Shown: positions 26,164 to 34,651 of the stretch, in pieces
How the letters are laid out: each line of letters opens with the position of its first letter
Numbering within the stretch: the first letter of the stretch is position 1
NCBI GenBank assembly: GCA_003343565.1
Contig: QALA01000069.1
Location: forward strand, 1 to 64,000
DNA: 64,000 nucleotides
From: Verrucomicrobiota bacterium
Lineage (GTDB): Bacteria; Verrucomicrobiota; Verrucomicrobiia; Opitutales; Intestinicryptomonadaceae
Reading direction: 5' to 3'
The notes under the pieces: generated by a model
Told to the model about the DNA's origin: nothing
Seen by the model: the letters and a program-made list of their open reading frames with translations, nothing else
The model's database searches: none
Translations under genes and position numbers: made by a program

Positions 26164-28194
26164 ATGACAGAATACGGAGACAAACATCTGCGTTCCGCGG
26201 CGGAGTATCTGCTCGAAAGGCAGTCGCCCGAGGGCTTTTGGAACGCCCATTTGGAAACCAACTGCTGCATGGAGGCGCAGTGGATAATGGCGTCGATATT
26301 TTGCGATATAGAGTGCCAAAAGAACGGCGAAATCGCCGAATACATAGTCAACATGCAACGCGACGACGGCTCGTGGGAGGTTTACCGCGACGCCGCAAAC
26401 GGGGACGTCAACACCACTTTGGAATGTTATTTCGCCCTCCGCCTGCTCGGTTATTCCCCGGATTATCCCGCGATGAAAAAGGCGCGCAAGTGGCTTCTTG
26501 AAAACGAGTGGTACAGGCACGTGCGGGTGTTTACGAAGTATTGGCTGGCTTTATTCGGGGAGTGGCCGTGGAGCGAGACGCCGGCTCTTCCGCCGGAGAT
26601 AATATACTTTCCAAAGTGGTTTCCGTTCAACATATACAGGTTTGCGGCGTGGGCGCGCGCGACAATCATGCCGTTGTGCATCGTCAGCTCCCGGCGTCCG
26701 GTAAAGCGCCTTCCGCAAGAATTGCGCATTGACGAGCTGTTTCCGCACGGAAGAAATTACGGGGAATATTCCGTGGGCAAGACGAAAAAAATTCCCCGCC
26801 TTTCGCTGAAGGGATTTTTTCTTGCGGCCGACAAGGTGTTTCACTTTTACAACGAGAAGTCGTCCAACAGCGCGCTGCGCCGCCGCGCCATCGCCGACGC
26901 CATGCGGTGGATTTTGAATCATCAGGACGACGACGGCTTCTGGGGCGGCATACAGCCCCCGTGGATCTACGGAATAATAGCGATGAAAATCGAGAACTTT
27001 CCTATGACCGAAGAGCACATGGCGCGCGCCGTGAATGCGGTAAATCTCCACTGGACGGAGCTCACGCCGCACGGCAGGCGCGTCAAGGCCAGCGAGTCTC
27101 CGGTATGGGACACGATGCTTGCCCTCATCGCGCTGCTCGACGCCGGCATGGGCGCGGACTCCTCTGCGGTGTCCATGGCGGCGGAATACCTGCTTTCAAA
27201 GGAGAACAACCATTACGGCGATTGGGCGCAGACGGTCGGGACCTCCGTGGAGCCGAGCGGCTGGTCGTTCCAGCGCGAGAACAAGTTTTATCCGGACATA
27301 GACGACACGGGCGTTGCGATAATGGCGCTCAAGAAATTCGCCCGCACGCTTCCGCCCGGCGACGCGCGCGCCGGCCGGATTGAGGCCGCCGTGGTCAGAG
27401 GCGCAAAGTGGTTGGTTTCCATGCAGTCGAAAAACGGCGGCTGGGGCGCGTTCGACCGCGACAACACCACGTCGCTCGTCACCCACATTCCATTCTGCGA
27501 CTTCGGAGAAGTTTTGGATCCGCCGAGCGTGGACGTCACCGGGCATGTGGTCGAGGCGCTGGCGAGCATCGGCTATTCGCCCGACAATCCGGTTGTGGAA
27601 AGGGGCGTAAATTTCATACTCTCCGAGCAGGAGGAGGACGGCTCGTGGTTCGGAAGGTGGGGCGTGAACTACATATACGGGACATGGTGCGCGCTCACGG
27701 CTCTTGCGGCCTGCGGATTCACGGCGGACAATCCGCGCGTCAAGGCGGCGCTGAAGTATCTGGCCGACAGGCAGAATCCCGACGGCGGCTGGGGGGAGAG
27801 CGCGACGACCTACATGCAAAGCGGCTGCGCCAGCCCTTCGACCGCATCGCAGACCGCCTGGGCGGTGATGGCGATTTCCGCGTTCAAATCGGAGCATGCT
27901 CCGGCCGCGCTGCGCGGCATAGAATTTCTCAAGCGCACGCAGTCGGCGGAAGGCACGTGGGACGAGTCCGCCTTTACGGGAACGGGGTTTCCCGGATACG
28001 GGCTCGGCGCGAAAGTCGACGTCCGCAAGGGCGCCGCGCTTCCGCAGGGCGCGGAACTTTCGCGGGGATTCATGCTGCGCTACGGTTATTATTGCCATTA
28101 TTTCCCGATTATGGCATTGTCGCGCGAAAGGATTTTAAGAGATGAAGAATACGCGCGTAAAAATGCTGAATGCGGCGTTCGTATTGATGCTTAA
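26164..28194 (+). CDS. shc: Squalene-hopene cyclase
   Basis: 676 residues. Converts squalene (or another linear isoprenoid) to a pentacyclic hopanoid at the membrane. The catalytic proton-donor motif reads DIDDT at residues 378-382, the canonical DxDDT. Several QW repeats are visible (QSPEGFW, QRDDGSW, QDDDGFWGG, QSKNGGWG, QEEDGSW, RQNPDGGWG), and the GTGFPGYG segment near the C-terminus matches the family. No Shine-Dalgarno is present; the promoter is almost adjacent to the start. The 3' end overlaps the TetR gene by 53 bases in another frame, so the two are one transcript. Squalene-forming genes (hpnCDE) and other hpn genes are not in the window. Hopene cyclase is favoured over other triterpene cyclases by the bacterial context. 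Confidence 0.92.
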   Translation: MTEYGDKHLRSAAEYLLERQSPEGFWNAHLETNCCMEAQWIMASIFCDIECQKNGEIAEYIVNMQRDDGSWEVYRDAANGDVNTTLECYFALRLLGYSPDYPAMKKARKWLLENEWYRHVRVFTKYWLALFGEWPWSETPALPPEIIYFPKWFPFNIYRFAAWARATIMPLCIVSSRRPVKRLPQELRIDELFPHGRNYGEYSVGKTKKIPRLSLKGFFLAADKVFHFYNEKSSNSALRRRAIADAMRWILNHQDDDGFWGGIQPPWIYGIIAMKIENFPMTEEHMARAVNAVNLHWTELTPHGRRVKASESPVWDTMLALIALLDAGMGADSSAVSMAAEYLLSKENNHYGDWAQTVGTSVEPSGWSFQRENKFYPDIDDTGVAIMALKKFARTLPPGDARAGRIEAAVVRGAKWLVSMQSKNGGWGAFDRDNTTSLVTHIPFCDFGEVLDPPSVDVTGHVVEALASIGYSPDNPVVERGVNFILSEQEEDGSWFGRWGVNYIYGTWCALTALAACGFTADNPRVKAALKYLADRQNPDGGWGESATTYMQSGCASPSTASQTAWAVMAISAFKSEHAPAALRGIEFLKRTQSAEGTWDESAFTGTGFPGYGLGAKVDVRKGAALPQGAELSRGFMLRYGYYCHYFPIMALSRERILRDEEYARKNAECGVRIDA

Positions 28195-28711
28195 AAAGGG
28201 CTACAACGCAGTTTCGACCAGGGACATTACAAACTTTCTGGGAGTGACTGCGAGTCTGCCTTACAGATATTTTTCGTCGAAGAGGGAGCTGCTATTCGAG
28301 GCGTCGAAACTGTATTTTTGCGACAGGTACTTTGGCGGGGCCAACGTTTCCGACCTCACCATGCGGGAAATACTGTATATTATAGAGGACAACATGCGCG
28401 ACATTGTCGGACTCGAAAGCGATTCCGGGGTTCGCATAAATGTCGCCGCATACAACAAGCTTTATCTTGAGGCGCTCCAGTCCGACGGGCGTTTTAGGGA
28501 GCACATAAAAAAACACGTAAAACTTTTTCGCAAATCCGTTCTCAAGGCGGTGGAATCCGGAGAGCTGAAGCCTCTTTCGGACGCTTTCATCGCAAGGGTA
28601 ATTCTCGACATATCCGGAAGGTGCGACACGACTGTCAATCGCGGGAACGGGAGCCTGAAGGAAATTATAGACGACTTGGAGGACTTTTACGCCCTGATAA
28701 AGGCCGATTGA
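28142..28711 (+). CDS. TetR/AcrR-family transcriptional regulator
   Basis: 189 residues. The N-terminal 50 residues form the TetR helix-turn-helix: KMLNAAFVLMLKKGYNAVS, TRDITNFLGVTASLPYRYF, SSKRELL. The rest is a helical ligand-binding domain with no recognisable ligand signature. The ATG at 28142 lies inside the cyclase gene (53-base overlap), which makes translational coupling likely. Because it is the second gene of the cyclase transcript and a pair of matching palindromes flanks that promoter, it most likely represses its own operon and senses a lipid or membrane-active compound; the ligand is unknown. A later ATG at 28163 would cut the first helix and is less likely. Confidence 0.87.
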   Translation: MKNTRVKMLNAAFVLMLKKGYNAVSTRDITNFLGVTASLPYRYFSSKRELLFEASKLYFCDRYFGGANVSDLTMREILYIIEDNMRDIVGLESDSGVRINVAAYNKLYLEALQSDGRFREHIKKHVKLFRKSVLKAVESGELKPLSDAFIARVILDISGRCDTTVNRGNGSLKEIIDDLEDFYALIKAD

Positions 28712-29483
28712 AGTTTCGCGATTCTCCCCCGGCGCATTCGCGGTTTTTAGGCGCAAGCGCAGGCGCAGGCGCAGGCGCGTCTTGCGTATCCTGTTCGTTT
28801 TGGGCGAAGCGCACCGGGCGGAAGCGGCAAGTTTGAGGTTGCGCGCGGAATGCGCGCGGAGTGCGAACGAATCTTGGGGCGCGCGGGCGGCGGATAAAAT
28901 CGCGCGCTGCCTTTTGAACGTTCGGCCGCCTGACGCAGGCGTTGTTGCGAAGGTTGGGCGGAAGCGTGCCGTTTGGGAAAATGCGCTGAAGGCCGTTTAC
29001 AATGTAAGCGCGGCTTTGTTTGCATTGCCGCGCGGGCGCGCGGCGCGGTTTGAGTTTGAGCAAAATTCGCGCGGAGTGCGAAGGAGCGACGCGCATGGCG
29101 CCAAGCGGCGGCTCTTGGGAGCCGTGCGGATTTGCCGTTTGCGTGTGTCGGAGCCTTTGGCGCGCGGCGCGATTTTTTATTAACAGCTTTGCCGGCATGC
29201 GTTGTGCATTGCGCGGGACCGGGCGACGTCCGCGGAACTTCTTGCTCAAAGCGGAGCCGGAATTGTTTGCCGCCGCACGCGCGCGCCTTCAAAACATGTC
29301 CGCGCTGCCGCGCGCGGGCAGGAATTTGCGCTGCGCGCAATTTCGAGCGCGGGAGGCTCTCCTGCGGGCGCAGGCCGTAAGTCCGCGATTGCGGGGCGCT
29401 TCGGGCGCTTTTAGGCGAAATTTTCTTTAATGCTTGATTTTTTTTGCCCGGCTCAATATCTGTTTGCATAGAAAAGTTAATAT
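28712..29483. other. Gap with a hexanucleotide repeat, no gene recognised
   Basis: Very GC-rich, mostly GCGC-type sequence; contains the AGGCGC array (listed separately). Frames are open on both strands because of base composition only. The final part leads into the riboswitch. Confidence 0.4.
28749..28778 (+). repeat. Hexanucleotide array, five units of AGGCGC
   Basis: Five consecutive six-base units at 28749-28778; four are AGGCGC and one is AAGCGC. Lies 38 bases after the TetR stop codon. Confidence 0.85.
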
Positions 29484-29663
29484 CGGTTTCGGGCAGCGGA
29501 ACGCGGTGAAAATCCGCGGCGGACGCGCCACCGTAAGCGACATTTTGAAATCCGAGTTCGGTCACTGGGCTTGCGCCCCTGGGAAGGCCGGACGCGAAAA
29601 TCGGAGTCGCACAGCCGGGAGACGGCTCGAAACTGCCAAGCTTGACTGCCTCGCGGTAAGGCA
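29484..29663 (+). promoter_or_regulatory. Cobalamin (B12) riboswitch controlling nrdDG
   Basis: The conserved cobalamin aptamer elements appear in order: GGTGAAAATCC (29504-29514), the GCCACCGTAA segment (29527-29536), TCACTGG (29562-29568), GGGAAGG (29581-29587), and the B12 box AGCCGGGAGACGGCTC (29613-29628). A hairpin with 5-bp stem (29647-29651 with 29659-29663) and a CGCGGTA loop follows and is the likely partner of the kissing-loop contact. The nrdD start is 110 bases downstream. Binding of adenosylcobalamin to this class usually turns expression off. No strong terminator stem was found between aptamer and gene, so control may be at translation or through Rho. Confidence 0.9.
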
Positions 29664-29772
29664 TGCAAAGGCGAAATCCGGTTTGCCGGCATCGTTCGGT
29701 TTTTGCGTACATTTGCATCGGGGCGTTCGGGCTTGTGCTGACAGCACATCGAAAAGCAAAAAGGAATGCCCT

Positions 29773-31950
29773 ATGAAGATTCTAAAAAGAAGCGGCGCGG
29801 AAGCCGCCTTTGATGTCGAAAAAATTATAAACGCCGTCACCAAGGCCAACCAGACGGTCGAATTGGCCCACGCTTTGAGTTCCGAACAGATAAGGCGGAT
29901 AGGCGATTATGTCGAAAGCGTCTGCAAGGCCCGCGACAGGGCGCTCAGCGTTGAGGAGATTCAGGATATTGTCGAGACGCGGATAATGGGGGAGGGCGCG
30001 TTTGAAGTCGCCAAAAAGTACATCACGTACCGGTACGTCCGCAGCCTCGTGCGTCAGGCGAACAGCACGGACAAGCAGATTCTGACGCTGATAGAGTGCA
30101 ACAACGAGGACATCAAGCAGGAAAACTCGAACAAAAATCCCGTCGTAAACAGCGTACAGCGCGACTATATGGCCGGAGAAGTTTCCAAGGACATAGCGTC
30201 GAGGATTCTCCTGCCAGAGGACGTCGTGGAGGCGCACAATCAGGGCATTATCCATTTTCACGACATGGACTACTTCGCCCAGCACATGCACAACTGCGAT
30301 TTGGTCAATCTGGGCGACATGCTCCAAAACGGAACGGTCATTTCCGGCACCATGATAGACAGGCCGCACAGCTTTTCCACCGCGTGCAACATCGCAACCC
30401 AGATAATAGCGCAGGTTGCGAGCAACCAGTACGGCGGGCAGAGCATAACGCTGGCGCATTTGGCCCCGTTTGTCCAGGTGTCGCGCCGGAAAATTCGCAA
30501 AGAGGTCGAGTCGGAATTTTCGCTCGCCGGAATTTCCGCGGATTCCGGCCGCATTTCGGAGATAGTCGAGAGGCGCTTGAGGGACGAAATAAAGAAGGGC
30601 GTCCAGACCATTCAATACCAGGTTGTCACGCTCATGACGACGAACGGCCAGGCTCCGTTTGTGACGGTATTCATGTATTTGGGCGAGGTCGAAAACGGGC
30701 GCGAGCGGGAGGACTTGGCCCTGATAATCGAGGAGGTTCTGAGGCAGCGCATAAAGGGGGTGAAGAACGAGGCGGGAATCTATATCACGCCGGCCTTCCC
30801 GAAGCTCGTTTACGTTCTTGAGCCGGAGAATGTCGAGCCGGACTCCAAGTACTATTATCTCACGGAGCTCGCCGCCGAGTGCACCGCAAAGCGCATGGTG
30901 CCGGACTACATATCCGAGAAGGTGATGCTCAAAAATAAAATCGACGCCAACGGCGACGGGCAGTGCTACACATGCATGGGGTGCCGCAGTTTTCTGACTC
31001 CCTATTTGGACGGAAACGGAAAGCCGAAGTACTACGGCCGCTTCAACCAGGGCGTCGTCACCGTGAACCTTCCGGACATCGGGCTTTCCGCGCGCGGGGA
31101 CATGGACAGATTTTGGAAGATTTTTGACGAACGCATGCGGCTGTGCCACCGCGCGCTCCGCTGCCGGCACGAGCGCCTTTTGGGTACTCCGTCGGACGCC
31201 GCACCCATACTGTGGCAGCACGGCGCGCTTCTGCGGCTCGAAAAGGGCGAAAAGATAGACGCGTATCTATACGGCGGATACTCCACCATTTCCATCGGAT
31301 ACGCGGGGCTTTGGGAGTGCGTTTTCAGCCTGATTAAAAAGAAGCTGACCGAACCCGAAGGCGAGGCATTGGGCCTTGAGATAATGAGGCGCCTAAATTC
31401 GTACGCCGCCGAATGGAAGGCCGCCGAAAACATAGACTATTCGGTATACGGAACGCCCCTTGAGAGCACGACGTACAAATTCGCGAAGGCGCTCCAGCGG
31501 CGTTTCGGAATTGTCGAGGGCGTAAGCGACAGAAATTACATTACCAACAGCTATCACGTTCACGTGGCCGAGCCCATAGACGCGTTTGCCAAACTGTCGC
31601 TTGAGTCGAAGTTTCAGGTTCTCTCCCCCGGCGGGGCAATCAGCTACGTCGAGGTGCCGAACATGCAGGGCAACATTCCCGCGGTGCTTCTGGTAATGCG
31701 CTATATCTACGACAACATAATGTACGCCGAACTGAACACCAAGAGCGACTACTGCCAGGTGTGCGGATTCGACGGCGAGATAGAAATCGCAAAGGACGAC
31801 GACGGCAAACTCGTCTGGAGGTGCCCGAAGTGCGGCAATTTGGACGAGTCCAAAATGAACGTCGCCCGGCGCACCTGCGGATATATAGGCACGCAGTTCT
31901 GGAACCAGGGCAGAACCCAGGAAATCAGGGAGCGCGTGCTTCACCTTTAG
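29773..31950 (+). CDS. nrdD: Anaerobic (class III) ribonucleoside-triphosphate reductase
   Basis: 725 residues. Reduces ribonucleotides to deoxyribonucleotides without oxygen, using a glycyl radical. An N-terminal ATP-cone regulatory domain covers about residues 1-95. The catalytic barrel has the CMGCRSFLTPY segment; four cysteines near the C-terminus (CQVC and, after a short spacer, CPKC) bind zinc; the radical glycine is Gly703 in RRTCGYIG. ATG 29773 has an AAGGA ribosome site and matches the family N-terminus; the open frame further upstream is riboswitch sequence. nrdG, the activase, follows after 15 bases. A cobalamin riboswitch lies upstream. Confidence 0.97.
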   Translation: MKILKRSGAEAAFDVEKIINAVTKANQTVELAHALSSEQIRRIGDYVESVCKARDRALSVEEIQDIVETRIMGEGAFEVAKKYITYRYVRSLVRQANSTDKQILTLIECNNEDIKQENSNKNPVVNSVQRDYMAGEVSKDIASRILLPEDVVEAHNQGIIHFHDMDYFAQHMHNCDLVNLGDMLQNGTVISGTMIDRPHSFSTACNIATQIIAQVASNQYGGQSITLAHLAPFVQVSRRKIRKEVESEFSLAGISADSGRISEIVERRLRDEIKKGVQTIQYQVVTLMTTNGQAPFVTVFMYLGEVENGREREDLALIIEEVLRQRIKGVKNEAGIYITPAFPKLVYVLEPENVEPDSKYYYLTELAAECTAKRMVPDYISEKVMLKNKIDANGDGQCYTCMGCRSFLTPYLDGNGKPKYYGRFNQGVVTVNLPDIGLSARGDMDRFWKIFDERMRLCHRALRCRHERLLGTPSDAAPILWQHGALLRLEKGEKIDAYLYGGYSTISIGYAGLWECVFSLIKKKLTEPEGEALGLEIMRRLNSYAAEWKAAENIDYSVYGTPLESTTYKFAKALQRRFGIVEGVSDRNYITNSYHVHVAEPIDAFAKLSLESKFQVLSPGGAISYVEVPNMQGNIPAVLLVMRYIYDNIMYAELNTKSDYCQVCGFDGEIEIAKDDDGKLVWRCPKCGNLDESKMNVARRTCGYIGTQFWNQGRTQEIRERVLHL

Positions 31951-31965
31951 CTTGGGGGTCGGACA

Positions 31966-32499
31966 ATGAACTACGCGCAGATAAAACCTCTCGACATTGC
32001 CAACGGCGAAGGCATTCGCGTGTCGCTGTTTGTCTCCGGTTGCACGCACAGGTGCAAGGGGTGTTTCAATGCCGAAACTTGGGATTTTTCCTACGGAAAT
32101 CCCTACACCCGCGAGGTCGAGGACAGAATAGTAGAGCTTTTGGAGCCGGCGCATGTGACGGGGTTGTCGCTTCTCGGCGGCGAGCCTTTTGAGCCGCGCA
32201 ATCAGGAAGCCCTTTTGCCGCTTGTCCGCCGGGTCAGGGATATGCCCGGCAAAAACATTTGGGCGTATACGGGCTACGACTACGCCCCCGATCTGCTTCC
32301 CGGCGGACGCGCGCATTGCCGATGCACGGACGAGATTCTCGATTCTCTCGAAGTTCTCGTGGACGGAAGGTTTGTCGAGGCGCTGAAGGATATTTCCCTG
32401 CGTTTCAGGGGATCTTCAAACCAGCGGATTCTCGATATGCGCGCGCTGCGTGGGGGGATTTGCGGGCAGTCGCCGTTAAAAAAGGCGGCGTCGCTTTGA
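31966..32499 (+). CDS. nrdG: Anaerobic ribonucleotide reductase activating protein (radical SAM)
   Basis: 177 residues. Uses S-adenosylmethionine and a [4Fe-4S] cluster to generate the glycyl radical on NrdD. The cluster motif is Cys26-x3-Cys30-x2-Cys33 (CTHRCKGCF), followed by LLGGEPFEP, the SAM-binding glycine motif, and VLVDGRFVEALKD, which is typical of NrdG. A GGGGGT stretch lies before the ATG; the gap to nrdD is 15 bases, so both are under the same riboswitch. Confidence 0.96.
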   Translation: MNYAQIKPLDIANGEGIRVSLFVSGCTHRCKGCFNAETWDFSYGNPYTREVEDRIVELLEPAHVTGLSLLGGEPFEPRNQEALLPLVRRVRDMPGKNIWAYTGYDYAPDLLPGGRAHCRCTDEILDSLEVLVDGRFVEALKDISLRFRGSSNQRILDMRALRGGICGQSPLKKAASL

Positions 32500-32661
32500 G
32501 CGAGCCGGGCCGGTTGCGCCGCGCGGGCTGAAATTTCGCCTCAGGAATGCTTTTCGCCCCGTTCGTAAAATGCGAGGGTGCAAAGGCGGGAAAAAGCCGA
32601 ACAAAAATCGGCGCAAATTTGCGCGTTTTCGCAAATCGAGCCGATGCGGCGCGGAAACGAG

Positions 32662-32703
32662 AAAGCCCGCAATCCCTTTGAATGCGCGTGGAAAGCGGGC
32701 TTT
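32662..32703 (-). terminator. Inverted repeat after the tRNA, weak terminator candidate
   Basis: A perfect 9-bp repeat (AAAGCCCGC at 32662-32670 with its complement at 32695-32703) begins seven bases beyond the tRNA 3' end on the minus strand. The 24-base loop is long and no T run follows, so it may instead be a processing signal. Confidence 0.35.
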
Positions 32704-32709
32704 AGAAAG

Positions 32710-32785
32710 TGGTGGGCCGGGAGGGGATTGAACCCACGACCAAACGATTATGAGTCGTCTGCTCTAACCGCTGAGCTACCGGCCC
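32710..32785 (-). tRNA. tRNA with anticodon CAT and encoded CCA end (elongator Met or Ile2)
   Basis: Minus strand: acceptor GGGCCGG/CCGGCCC, D-arm GCTC/GAGC, anticodon stem GACGA/TCGTT around loop CTCATAA, T-arm with GGTTCAATCCC. Anticodon CAT is certain. CCA is encoded, unlike the CAT tRNA at 4226. The GACGACTCATAATCG context resembles AUA-reading Ile2 tRNAs, but methionine elongator cannot be excluded by eye. Confidence 0.93.
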
Positions 32786-32869
32786 TAAAAGGATTGTCAA
32801 GATTGCATTATCGGCGGGCGGCTTGCAAGACAAAAATCAAAAAAATAATGTTTAAAAATGAAAATGCCT

Positions 32870-32885
32870 CGCCTATATATAGGCG
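32870..32885 (+). promoter_or_regulatory. 16-bp perfect palindrome before the Lrp/AsnC gene
   Basis: CGCCTATATATAGGCG is fully self-complementary and ends three bases before the ATG at 32889. Its TATATA core could itself be the -10 element. The position suggests an autoregulatory operator. Confidence 0.65.
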
Positions 32886-32888
32886 GCT

Positions 32889-33368
32889 ATGGAAAAAATT
32901 TTGAAATTGATGCTCGACGGCGAAGCGTTGTCCACCGAACAGATGGGGAAAATTCTGGACATGGACAAGGCGGAGCTGGACGCGGAGCTTGCGAAGATGG
33001 GAAAGGCCGGCATACTCATAGGCTGGCGGCCTGTCTTGGATCCGAATATAGACGGCGGCAAGGTGCACGCCGCAATAGAGCTGCGCATAAGTCCGGAGCG
33101 CGACGGGGGATTCGACAGGCTCGCGCGCCGCGTCAGCGGGTTTTCCCAAGTGGATTCCTGCTACCTCATGAGCGGGGCGTACGATTTGCTGCTGTTCGTG
33201 CGCGCCGACTCCCTGCGCGACGTCGCAAGTTTCGTGTATGAAAAGCTCGCGACAATCGGCGGGGTGACCTCCACCGCGACGCACTTCTTCCTCAAGACCT
33301 ACAAGCAGCAGGGATTCATAGTTGGCGAGACTCCCGACAACGGCGAACGCCTGATGTATTCTCCGTAG
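32889..33368 (+). CDS. Lrp/AsnC-family transcriptional regulator
   Basis: 159 residues. N-terminal winged helix (about 1-55: ILKLMLDGEALSTEQMGKIL then DKAELDAELAKM), a linker strand (GILIGWRPVLDPN), and the C-terminal RAM ligand domain (about 65-150) with the VDSCYLMSGAYDLLLFVRA strand typical of feast/famine regulators that bind amino acids. A 16-bp palindrome sits right before the start codon. Followed, 100 bases on, by an aminotransferase gene, the same pairing as Bacillus yugG-yugH, so the likely role is control of that aminotransferase by an amino acid. Confidence 0.88.
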   Translation: MEKILKLMLDGEALSTEQMGKILDMDKAELDAELAKMGKAGILIGWRPVLDPNIDGGKVHAAIELRISPERDGGFDRLARRVSGFSQVDSCYLMSGAYDLLLFVRADSLRDVASFVYEKLATIGGVTSTATHFFLKTYKQQGFIVGETPDNGERLMYSP

Positions 33369-33468
33369 CGCCCGTTTTGCCGACGCCGCCGCGCGGCGCG
33401 TTTTCTCCTGCGTGCGGCGCCGTTTGCGCATCGAACCAACCGCGCATTGAGCGCAAAAATATCGAACA

Positions 33469-34647
33469 ATGCAAAAGTCGAAAATATCACCTTTTATAGC
33501 AAAACACGTCCGGGACATACCGCGTTCCGGCATTAGGGCCTTCTTTGACATTGCGGCGACCATGAAGGACGCCATATCGCTGGGCATCGGAGAGCCGGAT
33601 TTCGTCACGCCGTGGCATATCCGCGAGGCCGCGATATTCGCCGTGGAAAAGGGGCGCACGTCCTACACGGACAATCTCGGAATGCTTCGGCTGCGGGAGG
33701 AGATCTCGAAATATGTCGAAAAAAATTTCGGGGTGAAATACGACGCGAACTCGGAAGTTCTCGTGGGCGTCGGGGTGTCGCAGGTGATGGACAGCGTGCT
33801 GCGCGCGGTGATAAATCCGGGAGACAAGGTGATGTATCACGAGCCGTGCTTTGTGTCCTACGCGCCGAGCATCAGGCTGTGCCACGGAGAGCCTGTCGTC
33901 GTCGACACCCGCCCGGAGGACTGCTTTGAAATAAACGTCGGGCAGATAAAGCGCGCGTGGCGTCCGGGCTGCAAGGCCATAATAATAAACTTTCCGACCA
34001 ACCCTACCGGCGGCGTGGCCAGCCGAGGCCAGCTTGAGGAGCTCGCCGATTTTGCGTCCGAAAAAGACATGCTCGTCATAAGCGACGAAATTTATTCCGA
34101 GCTCACCTTCGACGGCGAGCACACCTCCATAGCGTCGATTCCCGGAATGAAGGAGCGCACCGTGTTTTTGCACGGCTTTTCAAAGGCCTTCGCCATGACG
34201 GGATTCAGGGTCGGGTATGCGTGCGCCCCGCACGAGCTGATAGAGGGGATTATGAAAATCCACCAGTTTGAGGTCATGTGCGCCCCGATAGTTTCGCAGT
34301 GCGCGGCAATCGAGGCGCTTTCAAACGGGACTGCGGACATGCTCTCCATGCGCGAGCAATACCGCCGCCGCCGCGATTTCATCGTGCGCCGCTTCAACGA
34401 GCTCGGAATGGACTGCCACCTCCCGAAGGGAACGTTCTACGCCTTTCCGTGCATAAAGAGATTCGGAATGAAATCCATGGATTTCGCCACGCACGTTCTC
34501 CGCGAGGGCAAGGTTGCGGTAGTTCCGGGCACGGCTTTCGGCGGGTCGGGCGAGGGGTTTGTCCGGGCGAGCTTTTCCACCAGCTACGAGAACCTCATAG
34601 AGGCGACCGACAGAATCGAAGCGGCGCTGAAGAAGCTGCAAAAATAG
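33469..34647 (+). CDS. Class I/II pyridoxal-phosphate aminotransferase
   Basis: 392 residues. Cytoplasmic transaminase of fold type I. The PLP lysine is Lys239 in GFSKAFAMTG; NPTGG (178-182), the SDEIYSEL segment (205-212) and the RASFSTSY arginine motif near the C-terminus are all present. Family members nearest in style (MalY/PatA/AlaT-like, aspartate aminotransferase I-gamma) transfer amino groups between aspartate, alanine or aromatic amino acids and 2-oxoglutarate or pyruvate. The neighbouring Lrp-type regulator suggests control by an amino acid. der starts four bases after the stop codon. Confidence 0.9.
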   Translation: MQKSKISPFIAKHVRDIPRSGIRAFFDIAATMKDAISLGIGEPDFVTPWHIREAAIFAVEKGRTSYTDNLGMLRLREEISKYVEKNFGVKYDANSEVLVGVGVSQVMDSVLRAVINPGDKVMYHEPCFVSYAPSIRLCHGEPVVVDTRPEDCFEINVGQIKRAWRPGCKAIIINFPTNPTGGVASRGQLEELADFASEKDMLVISDEIYSELTFDGEHTSIASIPGMKERTVFLHGFSKAFAMTGFRVGYACAPHELIEGIMKIHQFEVMCAPIVSQCAAIEALSNGTADMLSMREQYRRRRDFIVRRFNELGMDCHLPKGTFYAFPCIKRFGMKSMDFATHVLREGKVAVVPGTAFGGSGEGFVRASFSTSYENLIEATDRIEAALKKLQK

Positions 34648-34651
34648 CGGT

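Noticed and set aside
29434..29772. In-frame upstream extension of nrdD
   Set aside because: This stretch is the cobalamin riboswitch and its expression platform; the family N-terminus starts at 29773.
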